A stretch of 64,000 nucleotides of DNA from positions 62,001-126,000 of the forward strand of contig JAFVFB010000004.1 of the NCBI GenBank assembly GCA_017475705.1, in the 5' to 3' direction. Below the pieces are notes generated by a model. It made no database searches and was not told where the DNA came from. It saw only the letters and a program-made list of their open reading frames with translations. Below are positions 35,799 to 44,036 of this stretch, one piece after another; within the stretch, counting starts at the first letter, position 1, and every line of letters begins with the position of its first letter. The DNA is from Alphaproteobacteria bacterium (lineage in GTDB: Bacteria; Pseudomonadota; Alphaproteobacteria; RF32; CAG-239). Made by a program: the position numbers and the translations under genes.

Positions 35799-37109
35799 AT
35801 GTTAGGTATAACAAACAGTACTGTCGCCCCACAAAAGGGAAAAGATAACCCCAACGAAAGCACGATTATTTATGTCTCTAATGCAACCACTCAAGAATTG
35901 CTTGTTGGCGACACCGTATTAGTAGAACTAGGTGCTAAATCCACTGCCACAGAATACGACAAAGTTTATTCTGCCAATGGCTTTGCCGCACCGATTGTTT
36001 TTTTTGATGATCAATCTTTTATGACATCAATATGTTATGATTGCGAAAAATTTACTTACTTAAATGGCACCTGGAGCCTGCAAAATGCTAATGATATCTA
36101 CGGAGACCTTGCCGGATACAGTGGTATATACCAATATCATTCACCCAATATAATCAGCTGGCTAAATCTCAATTTAACCCAAGGTTCAATTGTCAACACA
36201 GATGCTTTTACACTCATTCCCAATAGTGCTTGTTATCTTGGGGAATATAATGGCCAGCATTATTGTTCTGTCAAATCTGCTAACGACATTCGTCCTTATG
36301 ACCCAGCCACCAATACTAGCGGCACTGCAATATTAGATGCTGCCGGCACATTTCGCAATGGTTTTCTAATTGGTAACGAAGGTTTCTTAGTCAGCACCTC
36401 CGGTGCCGTTAGCCGTTTTATCATTGATGCAGAAGGTAACATTAGCTGGAATGGTTCCAACACCATTAGCTCTGCTTTTTATCCACTTCATGTCACAGGA
36501 ACCTCAATCGGACACTATATTTTTGCCACCTCATCAATAGACAAGACTTATCGCACTCCGGAAACAGCCACAACCACCAATTGCACCATGCTCGTTTATC
36601 GAATTATGGAAGACAAGACCGTAAAAAAAGTAGATTTGCCGCTGTTTCGCCTCTTTGAGACCACTCCATGTATGTTTAATTACGACTATCGTAATCAAAT
36701 ACTATGCGTTGGCACTAGAGAAAACGTTTATTTTTATCAATTTAATCCGACAGATTTAAGTTTTACACAAATTCAATGGGCTTTAGATTTACCCATCAAA
36801 GAAAATACCTATTGCTACCAAGCATACGTTTCACCGGCTCAAAGTCATATTGTTGTAATTGCTCGCACCTCATCAACCTCTTTTGCGCTACGTATTTATC
36901 ATACCAGCGGAGAATTAGAGCGCATCGTCGACAACAATCCATATCATTATATTGCGAACAGTTGTGTAACTGGCGTTTACACCGGACAAATAGATAGCCA
37001 TGGTAAATACGGCGTACAGATTATAGCCCCTAAGGCTGTAGAAGTAACTTTACAGACCATGAATGGTGATGCCGATGAAGTAACTTTTTCTGGAGGGCTA
37101 CAAGCATGA
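35799..37109 (+). CDS. Phage-like hypothetical protein, beta-rich, first of two
   Basis: 436 residues from the ATG at 35799, preceded by AAAGGAAAA. No signal peptide or membrane helix. The N-terminus (VSNATTQELLVGDTVLVELG) and the rest are rich in beta-strands and in Thr, Asn, Tyr and Gly, a composition typical of phage tail, fibre or base-plate accessory proteins; some segments recall a beta-propeller. No family is recognised. Its stop overlaps the start of the next gene (ATGA), so the two are coupled. The leader resembles that of the lysozyme gene, supporting a phage origin. Confidence 0.65.
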   Translation: MLGITNSTVAPQKGKDNPNESTIIYVSNATTQELLVGDTVLVELGAKSTATEYDKVYSANGFAAPIVFFDDQSFMTSICYDCEKFTYLNGTWSLQNANDIYGDLAGYSGIYQYHSPNIISWLNLNLTQGSIVNTDAFTLIPNSACYLGEYNGQHYCSVKSANDIRPYDPATNTSGTAILDAAGTFRNGFLIGNEGFLVSTSGAVSRFIIDAEGNISWNGSNTISSAFYPLHVTGTSIGHYIFATSSIDKTYRTPETATTTNCTMLVYRIMEDKTVKKVDLPLFRLFETTPCMFNYDYRNQILCVGTRENVYFYQFNPTDLSFTQIQWALDLPIKENTYCYQAYVSPAQSHIVVIARTSSTSFALRIYHTSGELERIVDNNPYHYIANSCVTGVYTGQIDSHGKYGVQIIAPKAVEVTLQTMNGDADEVTFSGGLQA

Positions 37110-38707
37110 GCAAACACATTTATCAAGCCTACAGAGCTGTGCCTTTTCGGTTTCTATTACGCAAAGCGCGCTATTATGACATATGCGAAACCGGCATAGA
37201 AGATGAAAATACAAATTTATTATGTCAACGCTATTTCATTCCCTACCCCGGCCTACCAATGCAATATCAGCAGACCCAAGGCGCCACGCCTACAATAGCC
37301 ATTAGCCATGGTGAATTACCTAATCATGTAAAAATTGATGAAAGTTGCTATTGTTTAGCCCCACATGGCGCAACATACACCACTATGCAAACCGGTTTTT
37401 ATAATTTCAAAAAAATAGGTTATCCTTCTATAGACCGGATAACCGGTATTGCCACAGCACTGGATGCACAAAATTACATTGAGTGCAATTCTGCCGTTGT
37501 TTTCGACCGACAGGAATGGGAATGTACCTGCCATCTTAAAACCGGAAGTGATGTCATGTCCGACAGTATCATCATTGGTGAACCAACCGATAAGCATGGT
37601 TTTCGCATTAGCATATCAAATGGTCATTTTGTTTTCCTGTGTGGCCGAACATCGTGGTTTAATACCTCAGCATCTGTAGGCACACTCCAGTTAACACCCA
37701 ATACAGAATATATCATCAAAGCCGGTTATAGGCTGAGTGATAGCACCTATTATCTCCGTTACCAGGGAGCCGATGCAGAGTGGATAGATGACATAACCTA
37801 TAATTCATCAACCTCAATTTATACATTTGCCCCTCGAATTGGTGCCAATCATTCGCTTGGTTTTGGTGATGGCACCATATATTTAGCGGATATCAGCTTA
37901 ATCGTTGGTTCCATAGAAAAATTTGACTTTAATAATTGTGTTGATATTAACTGTGCTGGCATATTAACAGAAGGAATACATGATGATGGCTCTGCACAAA
38001 GCTACAACTTATTTTACAACGGGGAATATCTACTAGACACTGTTACCACCAAAAAAGGATACATGTGGTGTGGCGAAATTAATATTCCGCAACATGAAGC
38101 TGTGGCGCATTACAAAATCAGAGACAATTGGCAATTGTACGGTGATGTTAACTATACGCACTATTGGCTTTCCAATTTCAATATTAACGGACATATAAGA
38201 AGTGATTATATATTTGCCCCTCAAGCTGAACAAACCTGGTGCTGGCAGGTAAAATTCCGTTGCGATATACCAGTAGCTACAGGCACGCAAGCAATTATGA
38301 CCACTGAAATATTAAATCATGGTCCGTACATTGGGATAAATACAGCAGGAAAGTTATGTTGCGGCCTAGCCAGCAATGGCGAAGTAATCACCGAAGGAGC
38401 ATCATCAGACAGCATAACAGCAGGTACCGACTACTGGGTAAGGCTTGAACACGTCTACCACCAGCCCGACTTTTTCAATGTTGGTGGATGGGGATATATA
38501 CTGCAATACTCGACAGATGGTGAGCATTGGGTGACAACCGCTTTTCTGGAGACAGCACAAGACCCAATTGTTGCCACCCGTACCATGCGATTAGGCTATT
38601 GTGATAATGGCATATATTTTCATGGACAAATAGATGTACGAGAAACATATATCAGCATTGGATCGCAAAAAACCTGGGGTATAGTCGAAAAGGTAACAAC
38701 AATTTAA
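37106..38707 (+). CDS. Phage-like hypothetical protein with two LamG-like domains
   Basis: 533 residues, starting in a 4-base overlap with the previous gene. Two segments (~115-275 and ~345-530) have the pattern of concanavalin/LamG-like jelly-roll domains: YIECNSAVVFDRQEWECTCHL...FRISISNGHFVF..TEYIIKAGY and SDYIFAPQAEQTWCWQVKF..YIGINTAGKLCCG..TDYWVRLEHVY. Such domains bind carbohydrates and occur in phage tail fibres and surface adhesins. There is no signal peptide, which favours a phage-structural origin over a secreted adhesin. Function remains unproven. Confidence 0.65.
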   Translation: MSKHIYQAYRAVPFRFLLRKARYYDICETGIEDENTNLLCQRYFIPYPGLPMQYQQTQGATPTIAISHGELPNHVKIDESCYCLAPHGATYTTMQTGFYNFKKIGYPSIDRITGIATALDAQNYIECNSAVVFDRQEWECTCHLKTGSDVMSDSIIIGEPTDKHGFRISISNGHFVFLCGRTSWFNTSASVGTLQLTPNTEYIIKAGYRLSDSTYYLRYQGADAEWIDDITYNSSTSIYTFAPRIGANHSLGFGDGTIYLADISLIVGSIEKFDFNNCVDINCAGILTEGIHDDGSAQSYNLFYNGEYLLDTVTTKKGYMWCGEINIPQHEAVAHYKIRDNWQLYGDVNYTHYWLSNFNINGHIRSDYIFAPQAEQTWCWQVKFRCDIPVATGTQAIMTTEILNHGPYIGINTAGKLCCGLASNGEVITEGASSDSITAGTDYWVRLEHVYHQPDFFNVGGWGYILQYSTDGEHWVTTAFLETAQDPIVATRTMRLGYCDNGIYFHGQIDVRETYISIGSQKTWGIVEKVTTI

Positions 38708-38715
38708 ATCACAAA

Positions 38716-38766
38716 GGGAGCACCAATAAAAGAGAATTTTCTGCAATCAAAACCCTGTGCTCCCTA
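38716..38766 (+). terminator. Possible terminator after the phage-like operon
   Basis: GGGAGCAC (38716-38723) pairs with GTGCTCCC (38757-38764) across a 33-nt loop, 9 nt after the stop. The following T content is modest. Confidence 0.5.
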
Positions 38767-38867
38767 CTTTCATACCACATTTTTACAACCTTCCTCTTAA
38801 ATATTTTCGCATACTTGCTTATCCCTTAATACCACAAAGCTCTTCCCCTTCAAACAGCTATACCACG

Positions 38868-38961
38868 AATTAGGTATCTCTTTTCCAGTTCGCCACAATG
38901 CAACAGCATTAGTTCAACGATTTTCTAAAAAAGAGATACCAAAATTCGTAGCTAAAATTTT
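38868..38961. repeat. Imperfect inverted repeat
   Basis: GAATTAGGTATCTCTTTT is repeated in inverted form as AAAAAAGAGATACCAAAATTC about 45 nt later, giving a ~17-bp stem with one mismatch region. It lies between the phage-like operon and the next minus-strand gene, with no T-run adjacent. Confidence 0.55.
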
Positions 38962-38987
38962 TGCTAAAAAGATAAAAAGAAAAACTT

Positions 38988-40019
38988 TTAAGGACCAACC
39001 AACGTCAGCACCTTTCTTTTTTGATTAAACAACACATACGCGCCGGAAATTTCCTTAAGCAGGACAAATCCACCTGCCGCTTGCATAGGCAACAGCTCAT
39101 CAGCAATAACTGCACCGCAATCATCAAACAAAATACCTCGCCTAAATTCATCAGTTATAAGGTAATAGTTCCCTAGCAACGTAACCGTATAGATGACAGG
39201 CCTTCTCATTGCAATACCATTCGGCGAATAAATACCAGAGATAAGTCCGAAGCGATCATATTGCACGAAACAACCATCTGCCATAAACAGTGCATTTTTC
39301 ACTGCCACAGAAAGCCTTGTTCCATCGGCATAATGCATACGTTGCAAACCACCATCAAGGTTGAGCACAAAGCAACCATTAGGAAAAGATTCGAACCCAT
39401 GAATAGACGCTGTAGATATAATGCTTCCACCAAAATCAGCCATTTTAACTGAGCTATGCTTATCCTCACGATAAAGCAAATTTCCATCGCCCACCCAAGC
39501 CAGACAATGGCGGAGTTTTCGCAATGGATAACCATTAGCCCAAAACAAAGACCATTCGCCTTTAGTTTGAGGAGATTCTGTCGCGTAACCGACATCAAAA
39601 ACTTTCACCTGAGCAAAATACCCGCGTGTCATCAGCTGATGTTCAGCAGAAAAAAGCCAATGCTCCCCCTTAACCAACAAGTCATACCACCCGTTTGCAA
39701 AAAAAGTTGCATTTTCAAAAACAATTTTCTGCCCTTGTTTTTGCCGCACATAGCCACTCAGAGTCATTTCACCCTGTGCTTTAAGTTCCCCGATAGCCAT
39801 AAGTCCATCGCCAAGATCCACACCGCATGCCACTGTTTTCTCAGAAGTTTTAATATTAGAAACCTGATAGAGCAGGATTCCGTTTTCGTCATAAAGGAAC
39901 AAACTATATTCCCCTCCATGCGAAGTCAACACTGAGAAGCTACCGTTATTAAACCCGACAATAGCATGCACATCACCGCCATTTTCAAATTTAAGCGGCT
40001 GCATAAATTTCATAATCAT
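38988..40019 (-). CDS. Hypothetical protein, possible beta-propeller
   Basis: 343 residues with no signal peptide or membrane helix. Repeated short units with F/Y, G and D turns (LFLYDENGILLYQVSN, LFWANGYPLRKLRHCLAW, LNLDGGLQRMHYADG, ILFDDCGAVIADEL) suggest a beta-propeller or WG-like repeat protein. No family is recognised. TTGACA occurs upstream and the AT-rich leader (AATTATTGTTTCACTAAAT) has no SD, like several other hypothetical genes in this window. Two in-frame ATGs (40019, 40013) are possible starts. Confidence 0.6.
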   Translation of the reverse strand: MIMKFMQPLKFENGGDVHAIVGFNNGSFSVLTSHGGEYSLFLYDENGILLYQVSNIKTSEKTVACGVDLGDGLMAIGELKAQGEMTLSGYVRQKQGQKIVFENATFFANGWYDLLVKGEHWLFSAEHQLMTRGYFAQVKVFDVGYATESPQTKGEWSLFWANGYPLRKLRHCLAWVGDGNLLYREDKHSSVKMADFGGSIISTASIHGFESFPNGCFVLNLDGGLQRMHYADGTRLSVAVKNALFMADGCFVQYDRFGLISGIYSPNGIAMRRPVIYTVTLLGNYYLITDEFRRGILFDDCGAVIADELLPMQAAGGFVLLKEISGAYVLFNQKRKVLTLVGP

Positions 40020-40147
40020 ATTAAAAAAATTTAGTGAAACAATAATTTAAAAACTGAGCATAAAGTGACATATCAAAATATTTTTGTCAACAATTTATTT
40101 GCGCTCGCCGTTTCACTAAAGCCCCAACTTTATCTCATAAATTTACA

Positions 40148-41317
40148 TTATAAAGAAGAGGCAATTTCCGGATCAGCAAAATAACTCACCACCGAACGCG
40201 TAATCGCCGCCCCCAATTTTTTACGATAAGATGGGTCACGCAAATATTTTTCTTCCGTGTAGTTAGAAACATACCCTAACTCTACCAAAACAGATGGAAT
40301 ATCTGGTGCTTTTAATACAGCAAATCCAGCAAATCTATGGGTATTATTCTGGATTTTCACCTGTTTTTTCATCTCATTAACCACATAAGCTGCAAATTTA
40401 GAAGATTTATTACGGCTGTCATTTTGTGACAAAGAAATCAAAACATCATTAATTTCCGGAGAATTATCCGAAAAGTCCATACCATCAATAATATCAGCCT
40501 TATTTTCACGCTCAGCTAAGGCCGCTGCTTCCTTATCCGATGCCGTTTCAGAAAGAGTATAAATCGAAAGCCCTTGTGCATTACGATTGACCGTACTATC
40601 CGCATGCAAGCTGATAAATAAATCCGCATGATAATTCCTTGCGATTCTCACTCTCTGCCGCAAAGGGATAAAGATATCGGTAGAACGCGTCATAAACACC
40701 TTAAATCCTCGTGATTCGAGCTGTTTTTTCAATTCTTTTCCCATTGAAAGTGTAATATTTTTTTCATAAGTTCTGAAAGAACGTCCGATGGCCCCCGGGT
40801 CTTTACCGCCATGTCCTGGGTCTAAAACAACAATCTTTTGCCGTTTAGGATTCGGTTTATAAGTTGCAACGGCCTTAGCAGCAGAAGCAGCTTTTGGTGC
40901 AGCCGTATCCGGATGGCGAACCAAATCAATCACCAACCGCCAATTAGATTTGCCAGCTTGCGGCTCCAGCGCAAATTTTCGTTTAATATCAGCGTTCCCT
41001 TTCAATTCAAAGACCAATCTTTTGCCCTTCCCCCCAGAAAGCTCACCAATACGAAAATCACGAATAATTGCATTAGCCGGCACCTTAGGATTTCCCTTGA
41101 TAGCAGTATTTTTAAGGTCAATAACTAACCTATTCGGATTACCCAATAAAAAAGCATCATACTGAAATTTCTCCGTACCATCAAACACTATGCGAATACC
41201 ATCATTTTGCTGGCCAGTACGAATATTGCTAACACTATTCAAAGCCCACGCCACTGAACTATAGCAACACAGTACCAAAAACAATATCACCGCTTTAAGA
41301 TAAACCAACCGTCTCAT
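40148..41317 (-). CDS. amiC: N-acetylmuramoyl-L-alanine amidase with AMIN domain
   Basis: 389 residues from the ATG at 41317 with GAGGAAAAT upstream. A signal peptide (ends near VAWA-LN) is followed by an N-terminal AMIN domain (IRIVFDGTEKFQYDAFLLGNPNRLVIDL), which targets peptidoglycan at the septum. The C-terminal Amidase_3 zinc domain has VLDPGHGGKDPGAIG, ENKADIIDGM, SLHADS and VLVELGYVSN. It cleaves septal peptidoglycan for daughter-cell separation in the periplasm. Length is typical. Confidence 0.93.
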   Translation of the reverse strand: MRRLVYLKAVILFLVLCCYSSVAWALNSVSNIRTGQQNDGIRIVFDGTEKFQYDAFLLGNPNRLVIDLKNTAIKGNPKVPANAIIRDFRIGELSGGKGKRLVFELKGNADIKRKFALEPQAGKSNWRLVIDLVRHPDTAAPKAASAAKAVATYKPNPKRQKIVVLDPGHGGKDPGAIGRSFRTYEKNITLSMGKELKKQLESRGFKVFMTRSTDIFIPLRQRVRIARNYHADLFISLHADSTVNRNAQGLSIYTLSETASDKEAAALAERENKADIIDGMDFSDNSPEINDVLISLSQNDSRNKSSKFAAYVVNEMKKQVKIQNNTHRFAGFAVLKAPDIPSVLVELGYVSNYTEEKYLRDPSYRKKLGAAITRSVVSYFADPEIASSL

Positions 41318-41433
41318 ATTTTCCTCGTCCAACAACAGAAAGCCCAACAGAGCCTTCAGAGATTATTTGATGCATTAATATAGCAGAGAAGTTATTAAAA
41401 TAGATTTAAAATCAACTTCTAATGTTCCCTAAT

Positions 41434-42762
41434 CTAACGGTGAGCTTTATAAACATTAATATAGTAACCGACAGAAACCACCAAAGCACCACCGAGCCAA
41501 GCCAATGGCGACGCATAATAAATACCGCGATAACCGATAAAATGCGCCAAGATAATGGCTGCAAAAGAACGAATTCCCAACTCCACAAAACCAGAAGCCA
41601 AAGGATAATATGGTTTTCCAATGCTTTGCAACGTATTCTTAAAGATAAATATCATTCCTAAAAAGAAATAAAACATAATACTTACACTCAAATAACCACT
41701 GCCAATTTCAACCACCTGTGGGTCCGGATTATCCAAAAAACAACCAATAATGTCTCGTCCGCAAGTGAAAACCAATCCGCTTAAAAAAAGACTGATAAGA
41801 AAAGAGAGTAAAGCTGTCTGACGAACCCCTTTGCGTACCCGCGCCATACGTTTAGCCCCAAAATTCTGTGCGGCAAACGTTGCCATAGCCAATCCTAAAG
41901 CCAACATCGGCTGCGTAGCCAACTGTTCCACCCGCAATGCAATCGTAAAACCGACAATAATCTTCTCCCCAAAGGAGTTACACACTGCCTGAATAATCAT
42001 AATACTACAAGAGAGAATAGAAAACTGAATAGACATCGGGATAGCAATATGCAAATGCTCATGCATAAATTCCCGAGAGTATTTCCAATCTTGTTTTGTA
42101 ACCCGCAGTAGTGGGAATTTTTTACCGATATAGATGAGACAACAAACCACCGATACCAATATAGCCGCCACCGTTCCACAAGCCGAACCAATGACCCCCA
42201 TCTGCGCATATTTAATAAGTACGAAATTGAACACAATATTGAGCAATGACGAAAAAATCAAAAAATAAAGCGGCGTCCGACTATCCCCTAAAGCGCGAAT
42301 AAATCCTGAAAGCAGATTAAAACCAACCATGAGAAACATAGCCAGCCCTAGGATAAGGATAAAATTATATGAATCATCATATATTGATTCTGGTACATTT
42401 AAAAGAGCCATAACCGGATGCAAAAAGGAGACTAACACCAGAGTTAAAATAAAACTGAGTACGACACTAGCACGGATAGAATGTGTCACAGAGCGTCGCA
42501 CACCTTCATAATCGGCCGCACCAAATCTTTGAGCCGTCACCGCCGTCAAACCACCGGTAAAGCTAAAAGCAATAATGAGATACATAAAATAAACTGGTGC
42601 TGATGCGCCAACGGCAGCCAAGGCATTTTCCCCCAGCAATCTGCCGACAATAAAAATATCAGCCAATTGGTAAAATTGTTGAAATAGGTTACCAATCAGA
42701 ATTGGGATAGAAAAGAGCAAAATCAACTTCAGGGGCACACCCTTGGTCATATCATTAATCAT
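41434..42762 (-). CDS. MATE family multidrug efflux transporter
   Basis: 442 residues from the ATG at 42762, preceded by GGAGATGTT; the longer frame has no SD. Twelve membrane helices in two related halves. The opening (MTKGVPLKLILLFSIPILIGNLFQQFYQLADIFIVG) is the MATE signature, including the P-x(8)-Q-x(2)-Y element. Such pumps export drugs or metabolites with H+ or Na+ exchange. The substrate cannot be read. Confidence 0.92.
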   Translation of the reverse strand: MINDMTKGVPLKLILLFSIPILIGNLFQQFYQLADIFIVGRLLGENALAAVGASAPVYFMYLIIAFSFTGGLTAVTAQRFGAADYEGVRRSVTHSIRASVVLSFILTLVLVSFLHPVMALLNVPESIYDDSYNFILILGLAMFLMVGFNLLSGFIRALGDSRTPLYFLIFSSLLNIVFNFVLIKYAQMGVIGSACGTVAAILVSVVCCLIYIGKKFPLLRVTKQDWKYSREFMHEHLHIAIPMSIQFSILSCSIMIIQAVCNSFGEKIIVGFTIALRVEQLATQPMLALGLAMATFAAQNFGAKRMARVRKGVRQTALLSFLISLFLSGLVFTCGRDIIGCFLDNPDPQVVEIGSGYLSVSIMFYFFLGMIFIFKNTLQSIGKPYYPLASGFVELGIRSFAAIILAHFIGYRGIYYASPLAWLGGALVVSVGYYINVYKAHR

Positions 42763-42905
42763 AACATCTCCATCGCTAAAAAAACGAATATAATCTATGC
42801 GCAAACAAATAGAAAGTCCAGCAGAATTTAAGATAAAAAACTTGCACAAAATGAAAAAAAATGTTAGAATCACATAGAGTAAAATCCTCTGAAATGGAGA
42901 TGACT

Positions 42906-43694
42906 ATGGAAATAAATAATATATTGGCACATGCAGTAGAAACGGGAGACAAAAAACGTTATGATTATGCCATTTGTCAGGGGTGCAATGTAAATGCAGC
43001 AGTTTCTGCTATAAATATGCAACAAGCTTCCTCTTGGCAAAGAGAAGGTTTCACAACGATAACGCCATTAGCCCTCGCTATTATGCAAAATAACACAGAG
43101 ATGTTAGAGTATTTATTACGAGACGGTGCCGATTTAACTCAACCTATAAAAACCGACCAAATAACCTATACTAACGCTTTAGCCTTAGCAACCATTCGAG
43201 CCTCTCATCAAACTTATGAGCGTATATTTAAGGAAAGTAATCAAGAAATGATAGCCAAGGCAGCCATAGAGTTTAAGAAGGAAGAAATTCCCGTCGCGCA
43301 TGTATTAGTATGCGGATATATACCAGAGCTAACATCTGCTGAGAGTACAGCACGGCTCGGCCAGTACTTAGATAGAGGTTTAGAGGTAGAGCAAAAAGAT
43401 CGGCATGGCTATAATTTGATGATGAACGCTGCTCGGGTCGGCAATTTAGATGCGATAATTCTATTAGTGCAGCATGGTGGGGATTTAACAGAAAAGTATC
43501 CTGATAAAGAAAAAACCATTCGTGATTTTATCATCAATGCAGATGGCACCCTTTACTGGCAAAAGCATGAAAATGAGCAAGATCGACAGAAAATAGAGCA
43601 GATTGAACAAATCTATCAAAATAGGCAGCAAGCAAAAGCTACCAGAAATAGCCCTGTGCAAACCGCAATTAAAGCTACGCGCCACACCAGATAG
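42906..43694 (+). CDS. Ankyrin-repeat protein
   Basis: 262 residues from the ATG at 42906 (GGAGATGACT upstream). There is no signal peptide. Ankyrin-type units are visible as TPLALAIMQNNTEMLEYLLRDGADLTQP and GYNLMMNAARVGNLDAIILLVQHGGDLTEK, with a degenerate one between them (FTTITPLALAI start, RYDYAICQGCNVNAA earlier). The C-terminus is charged. A role in protein binding is inferred; the target is unknown. Two hairpin elements lie immediately downstream. Confidence 0.8.
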   Translation: MEINNILAHAVETGDKKRYDYAICQGCNVNAAVSAINMQQASSWQREGFTTITPLALAIMQNNTEMLEYLLRDGADLTQPIKTDQITYTNALALATIRASHQTYERIFKESNQEMIAKAAIEFKKEEIPVAHVLVCGYIPELTSAESTARLGQYLDRGLEVEQKDRHGYNLMMNAARVGNLDAIILLVQHGGDLTEKYPDKEKTIRDFIINADGTLYWQKHENEQDRQKIEQIEQIYQNRQQAKATRNSPVQTAIKATRHTR

Positions 43695-43731
43695 CATTGT
43701 TTAAGTATCATCGCAAAATCAGATTTAAGAA

Positions 43732-43919
43732 GTGGCTTTGGCTTGTAGAGTGCCCTTCTCCCTCTTCATAAAATTTAAACTTAAAAGCCACGCCAGTGGC
43801 TTTTGCCACGGGTGGGATAAAGTGTGGTGCTAGCGATAAATTAACGACCGCGGTGTACATAAAAAGCGTACATAAGGGAGTTAATTTGGCGATTTGACTA
43901 CACTTTAGCACACCCCCAA
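43732..43919 (+). repeat. Dispersed long hairpin element (A1)
   Basis: It begins with the module shared with copy B, including the perfect hairpin AAAAGCCAC-GCCA-GTGGCTTTT (43783-43804). The large arm follows: AAAGTGT with ACACTTT, AAATTAAC with GTTAATTT, and TGTAC with GTACA at the centre. It ends in CTTTAGCACACCCCC, matching copy C over CTTTAGCACA. Confidence 0.8.
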
Positions 43920-44030
43920 GGGGGGCTTGTAGAGTGCCGGTGCTGGCAGTATTTTACCGACTGCAGTGTACATAAATGGGGTACATAAAGGAGGTAAAAT
44001 ACAATCATGACCGGTGCTATAAAAGCCCCC
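43920..44030 (+). repeat. Dispersed long hairpin element (A2), best-preserved copy
   Basis: Nested pairing over 110 nt: GGGGGCTT with AAGCCCCC, AGTGCCGGT with ACCGGTGCT (two G-U), GTATTTTACC with GGTAAAATAC, and TGTAC with GTACA. It directly abuts A1 and ends 6 nt from the uvrA stop codon. Its 3' arm is repeated almost exactly at 62461-62504. Confidence 0.85.
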
Positions 44031-44036
44031 AACCTT

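Noticed and set aside
38806-38999. Open plus-strand frame reading HELGISFPVRHNATALVQRFSKKEIPKF...
   Set aside because: It has no ATG, GTG or TTG start in frame and spans the inverted repeat; it may be a remnant but is not supported as a gene.
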